Positions 35,540-43,694 of a DNA stretch of 52,135 bases are shown here, one piece after another. Under the pieces are notes generated by a model. That model ran no database searches and had not been told where the DNA came from. It was given only the letters and a program-made list of their open reading frames with translations. The position numbers were made by a program, and so were the translations under genes. Positions within the stretch are counted from its first letter, which is position 1; every line of letters starts with the position of its first letter. The DNA lies in the NCBI GenBank assembly GCA_900766925.1, contig CAAFXG010000136.1, positions 1-52,135 on the forward strand. The letters run 5' to 3'. The stretch is from Lachnospiraceae bacterium (lineage in GTDB: Bacteria > Bacillota > Clostridia > Lachnospirales > Lachnospiraceae).

Positions 35540-36817
35540 ATGTTACTTAGTGCAGCGGGGGCTAAGCTTGCCCCGGTATTATTTGCAATGATAGTTATTG
35601 GTGCTGTTGTCTTTGTGTTTGTATCAGCCAACAGAAAGATGAAGGCACTAAAGGAAGCCAGCAGGAAACGGGAGATGGATTTCTTTGCGGCAAATGCGGC
35701 TGCCCTTGTTGGACAAATGAAGGAAAATGATATATGTGGGAATGAGACTTCGGCATACGATATAGGAGAACAGTCATCATATGAAATAGGAAGTCAGGAA
35801 ATCACTACAGTAAAGATGCCAATTAAAAAGGACTCTGAAGAGTATAAAAAGCTTATAAAAGGCAATGAGAAAATTGTTGTACTTGATGGAAAGGTGCTTA
35901 ATCCGGGAGACCTTAGCTGGGATGGTTTTAAGCGGTTTGGTGAGCTTACCGTATATGACAGAACTCCGCAGGAATTAGTATTAGAGCGTATGCAGGATGC
36001 AACACTTGTTATTACCAATAAGGCGGTTATTACCCGCGAAATAATGCAGCAATGTCCTAAGCTTAAATACATAGGTGTAATCGCAACAGGATACAATGTT
36101 GTTGATGTAAAGGCAGCCGCAGAGCTTAATGTTACTGTGACAAATGTTCCCGGATACGGAACGGATGCAGTTGCTCAGTTTACATTTGCACTGATGCTTG
36201 AAATGTGTAATCAGGTGGGAATGCATAATAAATCTGTTTTGGATGGGGAATGGTGCAGACATCCGGATTTTTCGTATTGGCTTGCACCCCTTAATGATGT
36301 GTGTGGAAAAAAGCTTGGAATAGTAGGCTTTGGAAGTATTGGTTCAAAGGTAGCCGAGATAGCGCTTGCATTTGGCATGGAGGTTTTTGTATACAGCCGG
36401 ACAAGGAAAAATACAGACCTGGGCGTTAAATGGGTTACATTTGATGAGCTTCTTGCCAAGGCTGATATAATAACTCTTCACTGTCCGTTGACCGCAGATA
36501 ATGAAAAGCTGATTAACGAAGAATCCATTTCTAAGATGAAGAATGGTGTAAGACTTATTAACACAGCCAGAGGAGGACTTGTGGATGAGACCGCATTGGT
36601 TGATGCGTTGAATTCAGGAAAGCTGGCAGGTGCTGCCCTTGATGTTATTAGTGCAGAACCGATGGCAAATGACAGCCCGCTTCTTTCGGCTAAGAATATA
36701 ATAATCACACCTCATATTGCCTGGGCATCGCACGAAGCCAGAGAACGCCTTATGGGAATTGCCATTCGTAATATGGAGCAGTTTTTGCTTGATAATCCGG
36801 AAAATGTGGTTTCATAA
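35540..36817 (+). CDS. membrane-anchored D-2-hydroxyacid dehydrogenase (glycerate dehydrogenase-like)
   Basis: Residues about 6-30 form one hydrophobic helix (KLAPVLFAMIVIGAVVFVFV). A charged, partly coiled region follows to about 105. From about 113 the sequence matches 2-hydroxyacid dehydrogenases: EKIVVLDGKVLNPGDLSW, the NAD motif GIVGFGSIGSKVAEIA, catalytic Arg in NTARGGLVDE, Glu in VISAEPM and His in TPHIAWASHEAR. Hydroxypyruvate/glycerate dehydrogenases start at LDG..LNPGDLSW, so the first 110 residues are an added anchor. AGGAGG nine bases before the ATG at 35540 fixes the start upstream of the anchor. The join could be a true fusion or a sequence artefact. Confidence 0.8.
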   Translation: MLLSAAGAKLAPVLFAMIVIGAVVFVFVSANRKMKALKEASRKREMDFFAANAAALVGQMKENDICGNETSAYDIGEQSSYEIGSQEITTVKMPIKKDSEEYKKLIKGNEKIVVLDGKVLNPGDLSWDGFKRFGELTVYDRTPQELVLERMQDATLVITNKAVITREIMQQCPKLKYIGVIATGYNVVDVKAAAELNVTVTNVPGYGTDAVAQFTFALMLEMCNQVGMHNKSVLDGEWCRHPDFSYWLAPLNDVCGKKLGIVGFGSIGSKVAEIALAFGMEVFVYSRTRKNTDLGVKWVTFDELLAKADIITLHCPLTADNEKLINEESISKMKNGVRLINTARGGLVDETALVDALNSGKLAGAALDVISAEPMANDSPLLSAKNIIITPHIAWASHEARERLMGIAIRNMEQFLLDNPENVVS

Positions 36818-36950
36818 TGTAGTCGTTCTGATGTGTCTGAGATGGAAAACACACTTTGTACCCAAACCAATGAGTTTGCGAGGGTATAGCCGATGTATAT
36901 GAAAATTGGGCTCAGTGGATAAAATTACGAAAAATCAAAAATTTAGGATA

Positions 36951-36979
36951 TGGACAAAACAACGGTTTTGATTTATAAT
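36951..36979 (+). promoter_or_regulatory. promoter of the tyrS T-box transcript
   Basis: TGGACA (36951-36956) and TATAAT (36974-36979) are 17 bases apart and lie just ahead of the T-box stem I. Start is expected near 36986. Confidence 0.65.
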
Positions 36980-36986
36980 TTGGGAT

Positions 36987-37255
36987 ATCGGTTAAAGACG
37001 TTGATAAGAACAAGTAACAGCTACATTTCTGCCACAGAGAGTTGCCGGGAGATGAGAGGCGCGGTAAGAGGTAATTGTGAATACATCTTGGAGTTGCTCC
37101 CTGAATGAAGTAGGGGTTGACGGAGTAGTGCTCGTTATTGCACTTGGGTATTTGCTTGATACCTGTTAAGGCAGCTATTGTGAGGTGGCTGTGAATTAAG
37201 GTGGTAACACGGAGAATTCGCCTTCGTCCTTATTTGTAGGACGGAGGTTTTTTTA
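36987..37255 (+). ncRNA. tyrosine T-box leader
   Basis: The leader of tyrS has the T-box layout. TAC at 37082-37084 lies in the context GTGAATACATC, a suitable tyrosine specifier in stem I. The T-box sequence AAGGTGGTAACACGG is at 37198-37212. An intrinsic terminator follows: CCTTCGTCCT (37222-37231) with AGGACGGAGG (37239-37248) and seven Ts. Uncharged tRNA-Tyr would bind and favour the antiterminator, raising tyrS expression. The downstream gene confirms the amino acid. Confidence 0.9.
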
Positions 37256-37302
37256 CTCTATAGAAAGATTTATAATGCTGTATGCATAAAGGAGGAAACA
37301 AA

Positions 37303-38526
37303 ATGCAGTTATATGATGAGTTGGTAGCCAGAGGCTTGATTGCACAGGTTACAAACGAAGAAGAGATTAGTAAGCTTATTAACGAGGGTAAGGCTACATT
37401 TTATATTGGCTTTGACCCGACTGCAGATAGTCTTCATGTAGGCCATTTCATGGCGTTATGTCTTATGAAAAGGCTTCAGATGAACGGAAACAAGCCAATT
37501 GCTCTTATCGGTGGTGGAACTGCCATGATTGGTGATCCATCCGGAAGAACGGACATGAGACAGATGATGACCAAGGAAACAATCCAGCATAATTGTGATT
37601 GTTTTAAGAAGCAGATGAGTCACTTCATTGATTTTTCAGATGGAAAGGCACTTATGGTAAACAATGCTGACTGGCTTCTTGACCTTAATTATGTGGACGT
37701 ATTACGTGAGGTTGGTGCACATTTTTCGGTAAACAGAATGCTTACTGCTGAGTGCTACAAGCAGAGAATGGAAAAGGGCTTGAGCTTCCTTGAGTTTAAC
37801 TATATGATTATGCAGAGTTATGATTTCTATGCACTGTTCCAGAAGTATGGATGTAATCTTCAGTTCGGTGGTGATGACCAGTGGTCAAACATGCTTGGTG
37901 GTACAGAGCTTATCCGTCGTAAGCTTGGTAAGGATGCCCATGCCATGACAATTACACTTCTCCTTAATTCAGAGGGTAAGAAGATGGGTAAGACGCAGAA
38001 GGGTGCTGTGTGGCTTGACCCTAACAAGACAACACCATTTGAGTTCTTCCAGTACTGGAGAAATGTGGATGATGCGGATGTTATTAAATGTCTTAAGATG
38101 CTTACCTTCCTTCCTCTTGAGCAGATTCAGGAAATGGAAAAATGGGAGGGTAGTGAGCTGAATAAGGCCAAGGAAATTCTTGCATATGAGCTTACAGAGC
38201 TTGTTCATGGAGAGGAAGAGGCTAAAAAGGCTCTTGATGCGGCAAAGGGACTTTTTGGCGGTGGTGACACTGCTAATATGCCTTCATCGGATATTACCAT
38301 GGATGTATTCAGAGATGGTAAGGTTGACCTTATCACACTTCTTGTACAGTCAGGTCTTGTTACATCAAGAAGTGAAGGCAGACGTGCTATTGAACAGAAT
38401 GGTGTAGCTGTAAATGGTGAGAAGGTTGCTGATATTGCGGTAGCGTATACAGAGGCTGACTTTGCGGATGAATTCATTCTTAAACGTGGTAAGAAGAATT
38501 TCAGAAAAATAAATCTTGTGAAATAA
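37303..38526 (+). CDS. tyrS: tyrosyl-tRNA synthetase
   Basis: The 407-residue class I synthetase has the HIGH motif as SLHVGHFMAL (H45-H48), the tyrosine pocket segments FLEFNYMIMQSYDF and QFGGDDQWSN, and the KMSKS loop as KKMGKTQKGAVW. A C-terminal S4 RNA-binding domain occupies about 340-407 (SEGRRAIEQNGVAVNG). GGAGG lies eight bases before the ATG at 37303; an upstream in-frame ATG at 37282 lacks a site. Expression is controlled by the T-box. Length and motifs fit TyrRS type 1-like enzymes of Firmicutes. Confidence 0.95.
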   Translation: MQLYDELVARGLIAQVTNEEEISKLINEGKATFYIGFDPTADSLHVGHFMALCLMKRLQMNGNKPIALIGGGTAMIGDPSGRTDMRQMMTKETIQHNCDCFKKQMSHFIDFSDGKALMVNNADWLLDLNYVDVLREVGAHFSVNRMLTAECYKQRMEKGLSFLEFNYMIMQSYDFYALFQKYGCNLQFGGDDQWSNMLGGTELIRRKLGKDAHAMTITLLLNSEGKKMGKTQKGAVWLDPNKTTPFEFFQYWRNVDDADVIKCLKMLTFLPLEQIQEMEKWEGSELNKAKEILAYELTELVHGEEEAKKALDAAKGLFGGGDTANMPSSDITMDVFRDGKVDLITLLVQSGLVTSRSEGRRAIEQNGVAVNGEKVADIAVAYTEADFADEFILKRGKKNFRKINLVK

Positions 38527-38683
38527 TTTTAAGAGGTGTATTTATAACTAATGATGTTATTACTAAAATAACCAAATAAATTGATTGAATCAGGAGAGTA
38601 ATTCCCTTGTACAATAATTATAGTTATGATAAAGTAATTACAGATAGTTTACTTTGCGTTAAATATGATAGGGGTACGCAGCA

Positions 38684-39994
38684 ATGAAGATGAAGATTAT
38701 AATTAATACATTTAAATATGGTTCTTCAAAAACAAAGGCTGTACTTGCGTTTGCCTTGGTTTCCGGGCTTGCAACCGTTGGATTTGTTGCGTCTGCTGTT
38801 ATATTTAGCCAGATGGTTTTGTTTTTCTTTGCGATAATGTGTTTCTTTATTACGATTTCGCTAATGCAGACCTTTGCGATTAATGAGTCAGGTGATGGTG
38901 GCGATGTCGATAAGGCCAATCCGGATATGTCGGACCAAATGGATGATGCTTCGGGGAGTAAATTTAAATTCAAGCTGAAGCTAAAGAAAAAATCCAAGGA
39001 AAAAACTAACAAAAAATCCAAAAAATCATCAACTGTTAAATCTCCCAAGCAGGTTAATTCCGATGAGCAGGGAGTCGGGGAAGAGGTAGCGGCATCGGAG
39101 GATGACAATTTTGAGGTTAATACACTTGATTATGAAGAGGCTAATCAGGAGGCTGTTAAGCTGAGGAAGAAGATAGAGGATAATCTTAAGCTTGACGATA
39201 CAATGGAGGATGAGCTTGCCTCACTACTTGAGGATAATGAGGATGAGGAAGCTCCTCAGGAAGAACAGAAGGTAGTAAGGCTTACAGAGGAAGAAATCAA
39301 TTCCTATGACAAGCGTAAAATCAAAAAAACACTTCACAAATATAAGGTTAAGCGTGATCACCGTATGGTTATGGTAGACCACTGTGACAGCCTTAAGATT
39401 AAGCAGACACCGGCATATATATGGGTTAGTGATAATGTCTTTAATCTGCTTTTGATAGAACAGGAACCCCGACATATCACCTTACCTTTATTCAAGCTGA
39501 GAGAAGTTACATACCTAAAGAAGCAGGAAGCCAATGAGGATACAGATTATGCAGCATTTAAGGGCAAAAGTATTTTTGCGGAGATGTTTAAGCCGTATCT
39601 GCCGGATTATACCCACAGTACGGTAATTGACGATCTGACTGCATACAAGAATCTGTATGGTATAGGTCCGGAGATTTATTTCACCAATCGTTCGGCAGCA
39701 AGCTTATTTGACCTTTTAGGTGCAGAGTTCAGGGTTGACGATAAGGTTACCATGTCACCTAAGGTTAATATCTATTTTAAGGATACCTACAAGGCAAATA
39801 TTCTTCTTAGGGATAATGTTATTGATGCAAATGGTTATGCCGACAGGATATCAACTATTCTTGATGGTATGGCAAAGTCAACAATCAGTTACAATGAATT
39901 TAAAGATACACTTAATTTAATGATTAAAAACAAATTAATAACTCAGGAATTTGCCATGTATTACATGGAAGTTCGGGATAAAAACTCCCGTTAA
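38684..39994 (+). CDS. unknown membrane protein with charged linker
   Basis: I do not recognise a named family. The 436 residues show two membrane helices near the start (about 18-38 and 42-62). A very charged linker follows, with a lysine block (KFKFKLKLKKKSKEKTNKKS) and then acidic runs. A soluble C-terminal half of about 220 residues starts near RKIKKTLHKYKVKRDHRMVM and contains TPAYIWVSDNVFNLLLIEQEP (in part VSDNVFNLLLIEQEP). That half has a PH-like strand pattern, which is only a guess. The protein probably sits in the membrane with the large part in the cytoplasm. The stop lies within a strong hairpin that covers the ribosome site of the next gene. Confidence 0.7.
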   Translation: MKMKIIINTFKYGSSKTKAVLAFALVSGLATVGFVASAVIFSQMVLFFFAIMCFFITISLMQTFAINESGDGGDVDKANPDMSDQMDDASGSKFKFKLKLKKKSKEKTNKKSKKSSTVKSPKQVNSDEQGVGEEVAASEDDNFEVNTLDYEEANQEAVKLRKKIEDNLKLDDTMEDELASLLEDNEDEEAPQEEQKVVRLTEEEINSYDKRKIKKTLHKYKVKRDHRMVMVDHCDSLKIKQTPAYIWVSDNVFNLLLIEQEPRHITLPLFKLREVTYLKKQEANEDTDYAAFKGKSIFAEMFKPYLPDYTHSTVIDDLTAYKNLYGIGPEIYFTNRSAASLFDLLGAEFRVDDKVTMSPKVNIYFKDTYKANILLRDNVIDANGYADRISTILDGMAKSTISYNEFKDTLNLMIKNKLITQEFAMYYMEVRDKNSR

Positions 39995-40037
39995 TGCACA
40001 TACTTTTCTAAAGTATGAATTAACGGGAGTTTTTATT
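39981..40037 (+). promoter_or_regulatory. hairpin spanning a stop codon and the next ribosome site
   Basis: AAAACTCCCGTTAAT (39981-39995) pairs with ATTAACGGGAGTTTT (40019-40033), and inside it CATACTTT pairs with AAAGTATG. The stop TAA of the upstream gene (39992-39994) is in the left arm. GGGAG (40025-40029), the probable ribosome site of the dehydrogenase, is in the right arm. The T-run after the stem would also make it an intrinsic terminator. Confidence 0.75.
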
Positions 40038-41060
40038 ATGAAGATAGCATTTTTTGATACAAAACCATATGACAGAATATGGTTTGAACCTATTGCCAAG
40101 GAAAAGGGCTTTGAAATTACCTTCCTCGAGGAAAAACTCAGTGAGAAAACAGCTGTTCTTGCGAAGGGAGCTGATGCAGTGTGCATATTTGTAAACGATA
40201 ATGCCAACGATAAGGCAATTTCTACTCTGAAGGAGCTGGGAGTCAGGGCGATTCTGCTTCGATGTGCCGGCTTTAATAATGTAGACCTGAAAATGTCACA
40301 GCAGGAGGGGATAGTTGTACTTCGTGTACCAAGCTATTCTCCCAGATCAGTTGCTGAATACGCACTGGGCCTCCTTCTTACCGTAAACCGTAAAATACAC
40401 AGAGCATATGTAAGAACAAGAGATTTTAATTACAGCATAAATGGCCTTATGGGAATGGACTTAGTAAATCAGACCATTGGCATCGTTGGAACGGGTAAAA
40501 TAGGACAGGCAATGCTTTCTGTTATTAGAGGACTTGATATGAGAGTGCTTCTGTACGATCCGTTTCCGTTAAAGGAGATTGAAGATAAAACACCATTAGC
40601 TGTTGAGAGATTCGGATGGAATCTCGAATACGTGAGTCTTGACACTTTGTTCAAGGAGTCGGATGTCATAAGTCTGCATTGTCCTCTGACAAAGGATACA
40701 CATCATATAATTGATAAGAAAAGCATTGCAAAGATGAAGGATGGAGTGATTCTGATTAACACATCCCGTGGAGGGCTTGTTGATACACAGGCTCTTCTCG
40801 ACGGACTTGCAAAAAATAAGTTTTCAGGTGTAGGACTTGATGTATATGAGGAAGAGGATGAGTATTTCTTTGAAGACAGGTCGGATGACATAATTTCTGA
40901 CGCGGATCTTGTGCGTCTGACATCCTACAGAAACGTGATATTAACGTCACATCAGGCGTTTTTTACAAGGGAGGCAATGCGGGCAATTGCACAGATTACA
41001 CTGGACAATGCGGAGCATTTAGAAAAGGGTGAAGATTTAAAAAATATAGTTCTACCCTAG
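40038..41060 (+). CDS. D-lactate dehydrogenase-like 2-hydroxyacid dehydrogenase
   Basis: The 340-residue protein matches LdhA-type enzymes: MKIAFFDTKPYDRIWFEP at the start, RCAGFNNVDL, the NAD motif IGIVGTGKIGQAML, catalytic Arg in NTSRGGLVDT, Glu in DVYEEEDEYF and His in LTSHQAFFTREA. It would reduce pyruvate to D-lactate, a common fermentative route. The start is the ATG at 40038, directly after the hairpin; earlier in-frame codons belong to the hairpin and the end of the previous gene. GGGAG eight bases upstream is sequestered in that stem. A related 2-hydroxyacid specificity is possible. Confidence 0.9.
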   Translation: MKIAFFDTKPYDRIWFEPIAKEKGFEITFLEEKLSEKTAVLAKGADAVCIFVNDNANDKAISTLKELGVRAILLRCAGFNNVDLKMSQQEGIVVLRVPSYSPRSVAEYALGLLLTVNRKIHRAYVRTRDFNYSINGLMGMDLVNQTIGIVGTGKIGQAMLSVIRGLDMRVLLYDPFPLKEIEDKTPLAVERFGWNLEYVSLDTLFKESDVISLHCPLTKDTHHIIDKKSIAKMKDGVILINTSRGGLVDTQALLDGLAKNKFSGVGLDVYEEEDEYFFEDRSDDIISDADLVRLTSYRNVILTSHQAFFTREAMRAIAQITLDNAEHLEKGEDLKNIVLP

Positions 41061-41180
41061 GTTGACTTTAATTTTTTAGAAAAAAACTGCGATTTTTAAG
41101 TTTGCCTTTTCTTTTAAATGGAGTTATTTTAATTACGTGCTCTAGGAAAATTAAAAAATAAAAGAAAGGGAGAATTGAAA

Positions 41181-43289
41181 ATGGGAATGGAAGTAACAGC
41201 AGAAGATCTTGGTAATCGCGCGTTTAGTGAAGCTACAATGAAGGCACGTTTGCCGAAAGCAGTTTTTAAAGAATTAAAGAAAACTATTGATTATGGTGCT
41301 CCGCTTGATACAGCAATTGCTGATTCGGTAGCGATAGCTATGAGAGAGTGGGCTAAGGAGCTTGGTGCAACACATTATACACACTGGTTCCATCCACTTA
41401 CCAACATCACGGCTGAGAAGCATGATTCTTTCATGGATCCGGTCGGTGATGGTACATTTATTACAGAGTTCACCGGTAAGGAGCTTATTAAGGCAGAGCC
41501 GGATGGTTCGTCTTTCCCTTCAGGTGGAATCAGAGAAACCTGTGCAGCAAGAGGTTATACAGTATGGGATTGTACCTCACCTGCATTTGTTAAGGAAATA
41601 CCGGACGGATGTAAGGTCCTTTGTATTCCTACAATTTTTATTTCATATACCGGAGAGTCTCTTGACCACAAGACTCCGCTTCTTCGTTCAATGGATGCGG
41701 TAAGTAAGCAGGCTCTCAGAATACTTAAGCTGTTTGGTAAGACACCTGTTAAGGTAACTGCATCAGTTGGACCTGAACAGGAATATTTCCTTGTTGACAA
41801 GGAGAAATTTAATCAGAGACTTGACCTTAAGCTCTGTGGACGTACACTTTTTGGTGCACCATCTCCTAAGGGACAGGAGCTTGACGACCAGTACTTTGGA
41901 GTAATCAAGGATAAGGTTTCTCACTTTATGAGAGAGCTTAACAAGGATATCTGGGAATATGGTATTCCTGCTAAGACACAGCATAATGAGGTTGCACCTG
42001 CACAGCATGAGATTGCTCCTATTTATGGAACAACAAATGTAGCCTCTGACCAGAATCAGCTTCTGATGGAAACACTTAAGAAGGTTGCTGACAGAGCCGG
42101 TTTTGCATGTCTTTTGCATGAGAAGCCATTTGCAGGTGTAAATGGTTCAGGTAAGCATAACAACTGGTCGATTTCAACATCTGATGGTGAGAATCTGATT
42201 GATCCTGGTAAGGAGCCTGAGAAGAATCTTCAGTTCCAGTTATTCCTTGCTGCCATCCTTGAAGCTGTAGATAATCATGCTGCACTTCTTAGATTGTCGG
42301 CAGCATCGGCAGGTAATGACCACAGACTTGGTGCAAATGAAGCACCTCCTGCTATTATTTCGGCATACCTTGGTGACCAGTTAGGTGATATGGTAGACCA
42401 GATTATTAAAAATGGTGAGGCTACATCAAGCCTTAAGGGTAAGGTATACAAGTCAGGATGTTCGGTTATACCTGAGTTTAAGATGGATGCTACAGATAGA
42501 AACAGAACTTCACCATTTGCGTTTACCGGTAATAAGTTTGAGTTCAGAATGGTTGGCTCAACTCAGTCAATCAGCCAGCCTATGATGACTCTTAATACTA
42601 TTGTTGCCGATACACTTTGTAAGTTTGCAGATGTTCTTGAAAAGGCTGATGACTTTGAGGCAGCAGCTAAGCAGCTTGTTGCTGATAAGTTGAGAGAGCA
42701 TCAGAGAATTATCTTCAATGGTAACGGATACTCACAGGAGTGGGTTGAGGAAGCAGAGAGAAGAGGTCTTCCGAATATCAAGTGTACAGTTGATGCAATT
42801 CCATATCTTCTTGAGGATGATACTGTTGCAATGTTTGAGAGATTGGGAGTAATGTCAAAGAGAGAGCTTGAAGCAAGAGCATATGTAATGTATGAGAATT
42901 ATGCTAAGCAGATAGGTATTGAGGCAAAGACAATGATATCAATGTCTAAGACCCAGATTATTCCTGCAGTTATGGAATATGAAGGAAAGCTTGCAGCAAG
43001 TGCTAAGGATCTTAAGGAGCTTGGTATTCCTGCAACTGCAACCATCGAGTCAATTACAGCTATTGATGAGAAGCTTGCTGAGCTTAAAGCTGCTACGGCA
43101 GAGCTTGAAAAGTTACTTGCAGCGGCTGAAGAGAAGGAAGATGACGTTGCAGCGTGGGCTAAGTATTTCCATGATGTTGTATTTGCATACTTCGATACAG
43201 TAAGAAAGCCTGCAGATGAGCTTGAGGTTATGGTTGATGCAAAGGCTTGGCCTTTCCCAACATACGAGCAGTTATTATTTGAACAGTAA
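41181..43289 (+). CDS. glnN: glutamine synthetase type III
   Basis: The 702-residue enzyme makes glutamine from glutamate and ammonia with ATP. Type III features include large size, HYTHWFHPLT and a middle core with SVGPEQEYFLVDKE. AKTQHNEVAPAQHEIAP, KPFAGVNGSGKHNNWS and AGNDHRLGANEAPPAI complete the active-site segments, with metal-ligand glutamates and histidines in place. A helical C-terminus of about 150 residues is also typical. AAAGGGAG lies upstream of the ATG at 41181. It stands alone, with a terminator after it. Nitrogen-dependent control is likely, but no operator is recognised. Confidence 0.95.
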   Translation: MGMEVTAEDLGNRAFSEATMKARLPKAVFKELKKTIDYGAPLDTAIADSVAIAMREWAKELGATHYTHWFHPLTNITAEKHDSFMDPVGDGTFITEFTGKELIKAEPDGSSFPSGGIRETCAARGYTVWDCTSPAFVKEIPDGCKVLCIPTIFISYTGESLDHKTPLLRSMDAVSKQALRILKLFGKTPVKVTASVGPEQEYFLVDKEKFNQRLDLKLCGRTLFGAPSPKGQELDDQYFGVIKDKVSHFMRELNKDIWEYGIPAKTQHNEVAPAQHEIAPIYGTTNVASDQNQLLMETLKKVADRAGFACLLHEKPFAGVNGSGKHNNWSISTSDGENLIDPGKEPEKNLQFQLFLAAILEAVDNHAALLRLSAASAGNDHRLGANEAPPAIISAYLGDQLGDMVDQIIKNGEATSSLKGKVYKSGCSVIPEFKMDATDRNRTSPFAFTGNKFEFRMVGSTQSISQPMMTLNTIVADTLCKFADVLEKADDFEAAAKQLVADKLREHQRIIFNGNGYSQEWVEEAERRGLPNIKCTVDAIPYLLEDDTVAMFERLGVMSKRELEARAYVMYENYAKQIGIEAKTMISMSKTQIIPAVMEYEGKLAASAKDLKELGIPATATIESITAIDEKLAELKAATAELEKLLAAAEEKEDDVAAWAKYFHDVVFAYFDTVRKPADELEVMVDAKAWPFPTYEQLLFEQ

Positions 43290-43319
43290 TATAATATAAA
43301 ATTCATCGAAAATTCTCCG

Positions 43320-43371
43320 GTGGGAATGTTGTAGCGGCATTATTTTGCTGATATGACATTCCCACTTTTTT
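43320..43371 (+). terminator. terminator after glnN
   Basis: GTGGGAATGT (43320-43329) pairs with ACATTCCCAC (43356-43365), followed by TTTTTTGG. Confidence 0.8.
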
Positions 43372-43373
43372 GG

Positions 43374-43603
43374 AAAACAGCCTTGTCACACCGGGGGGTA
43401 CTTAGAGGGTATTAATAAGACACACTCTCGTTCGGTTGCTCGCGTAGCGGTAATTTGTAACCAATTTGCAACGCAAATTGATTACCTACTTGCCCGCATA
43501 TTCACGTAGTGAATTTAAAAATGCGGGCAATTCTTAAGTGCCGACGCTCACAAACGGTCTTATTAATACCCTCTAAGTACCCCCGGTGTGGCAAGGCTGT
43601 TTT
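43374..43603. repeat. long hairpin repeat C (47-48-base arms)
   Basis: Arms 43374-43421 and 43557-43603 are complementary except for one mismatch and one base in a C/G run. The 135-base centre begins ACACTCTCGTTCGGTTGCTCGC and ends TTAAGTGCCGACGCTCACAAACG, shown here as the blocks CTCTCGTTCGGTTGCTCG and TTAAGTGCCGACGCTCAC. Both blocks match hairpin B. Two further inner hairpins lie in the centre (AATTTGCAAC/GCAAATT and TGCCCGCAT/ATGCGGGCA). It occupies the gap after glnN, beyond its terminator. The remaining bases to topB hold TTGTGG and TATAAT boxes 17 bases apart (about 43637-43665), a possible promoter. Confidence 0.9.
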
Positions 43604-43694
43604 GCAATAAAAAACAGTAAGAAGTGTATGGTTTTGTTGTGGATAGACTAATATAATGTTATAATCAAGACAAAAGTAACCTTGGAGGTATATT

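Noticed and set aside
39951..40037. Longer start for the D-lactate dehydrogenase-like gene
   Set aside because: The extra codons overlap the end of the upstream gene and the hairpin; family members start at MKIAFFD.
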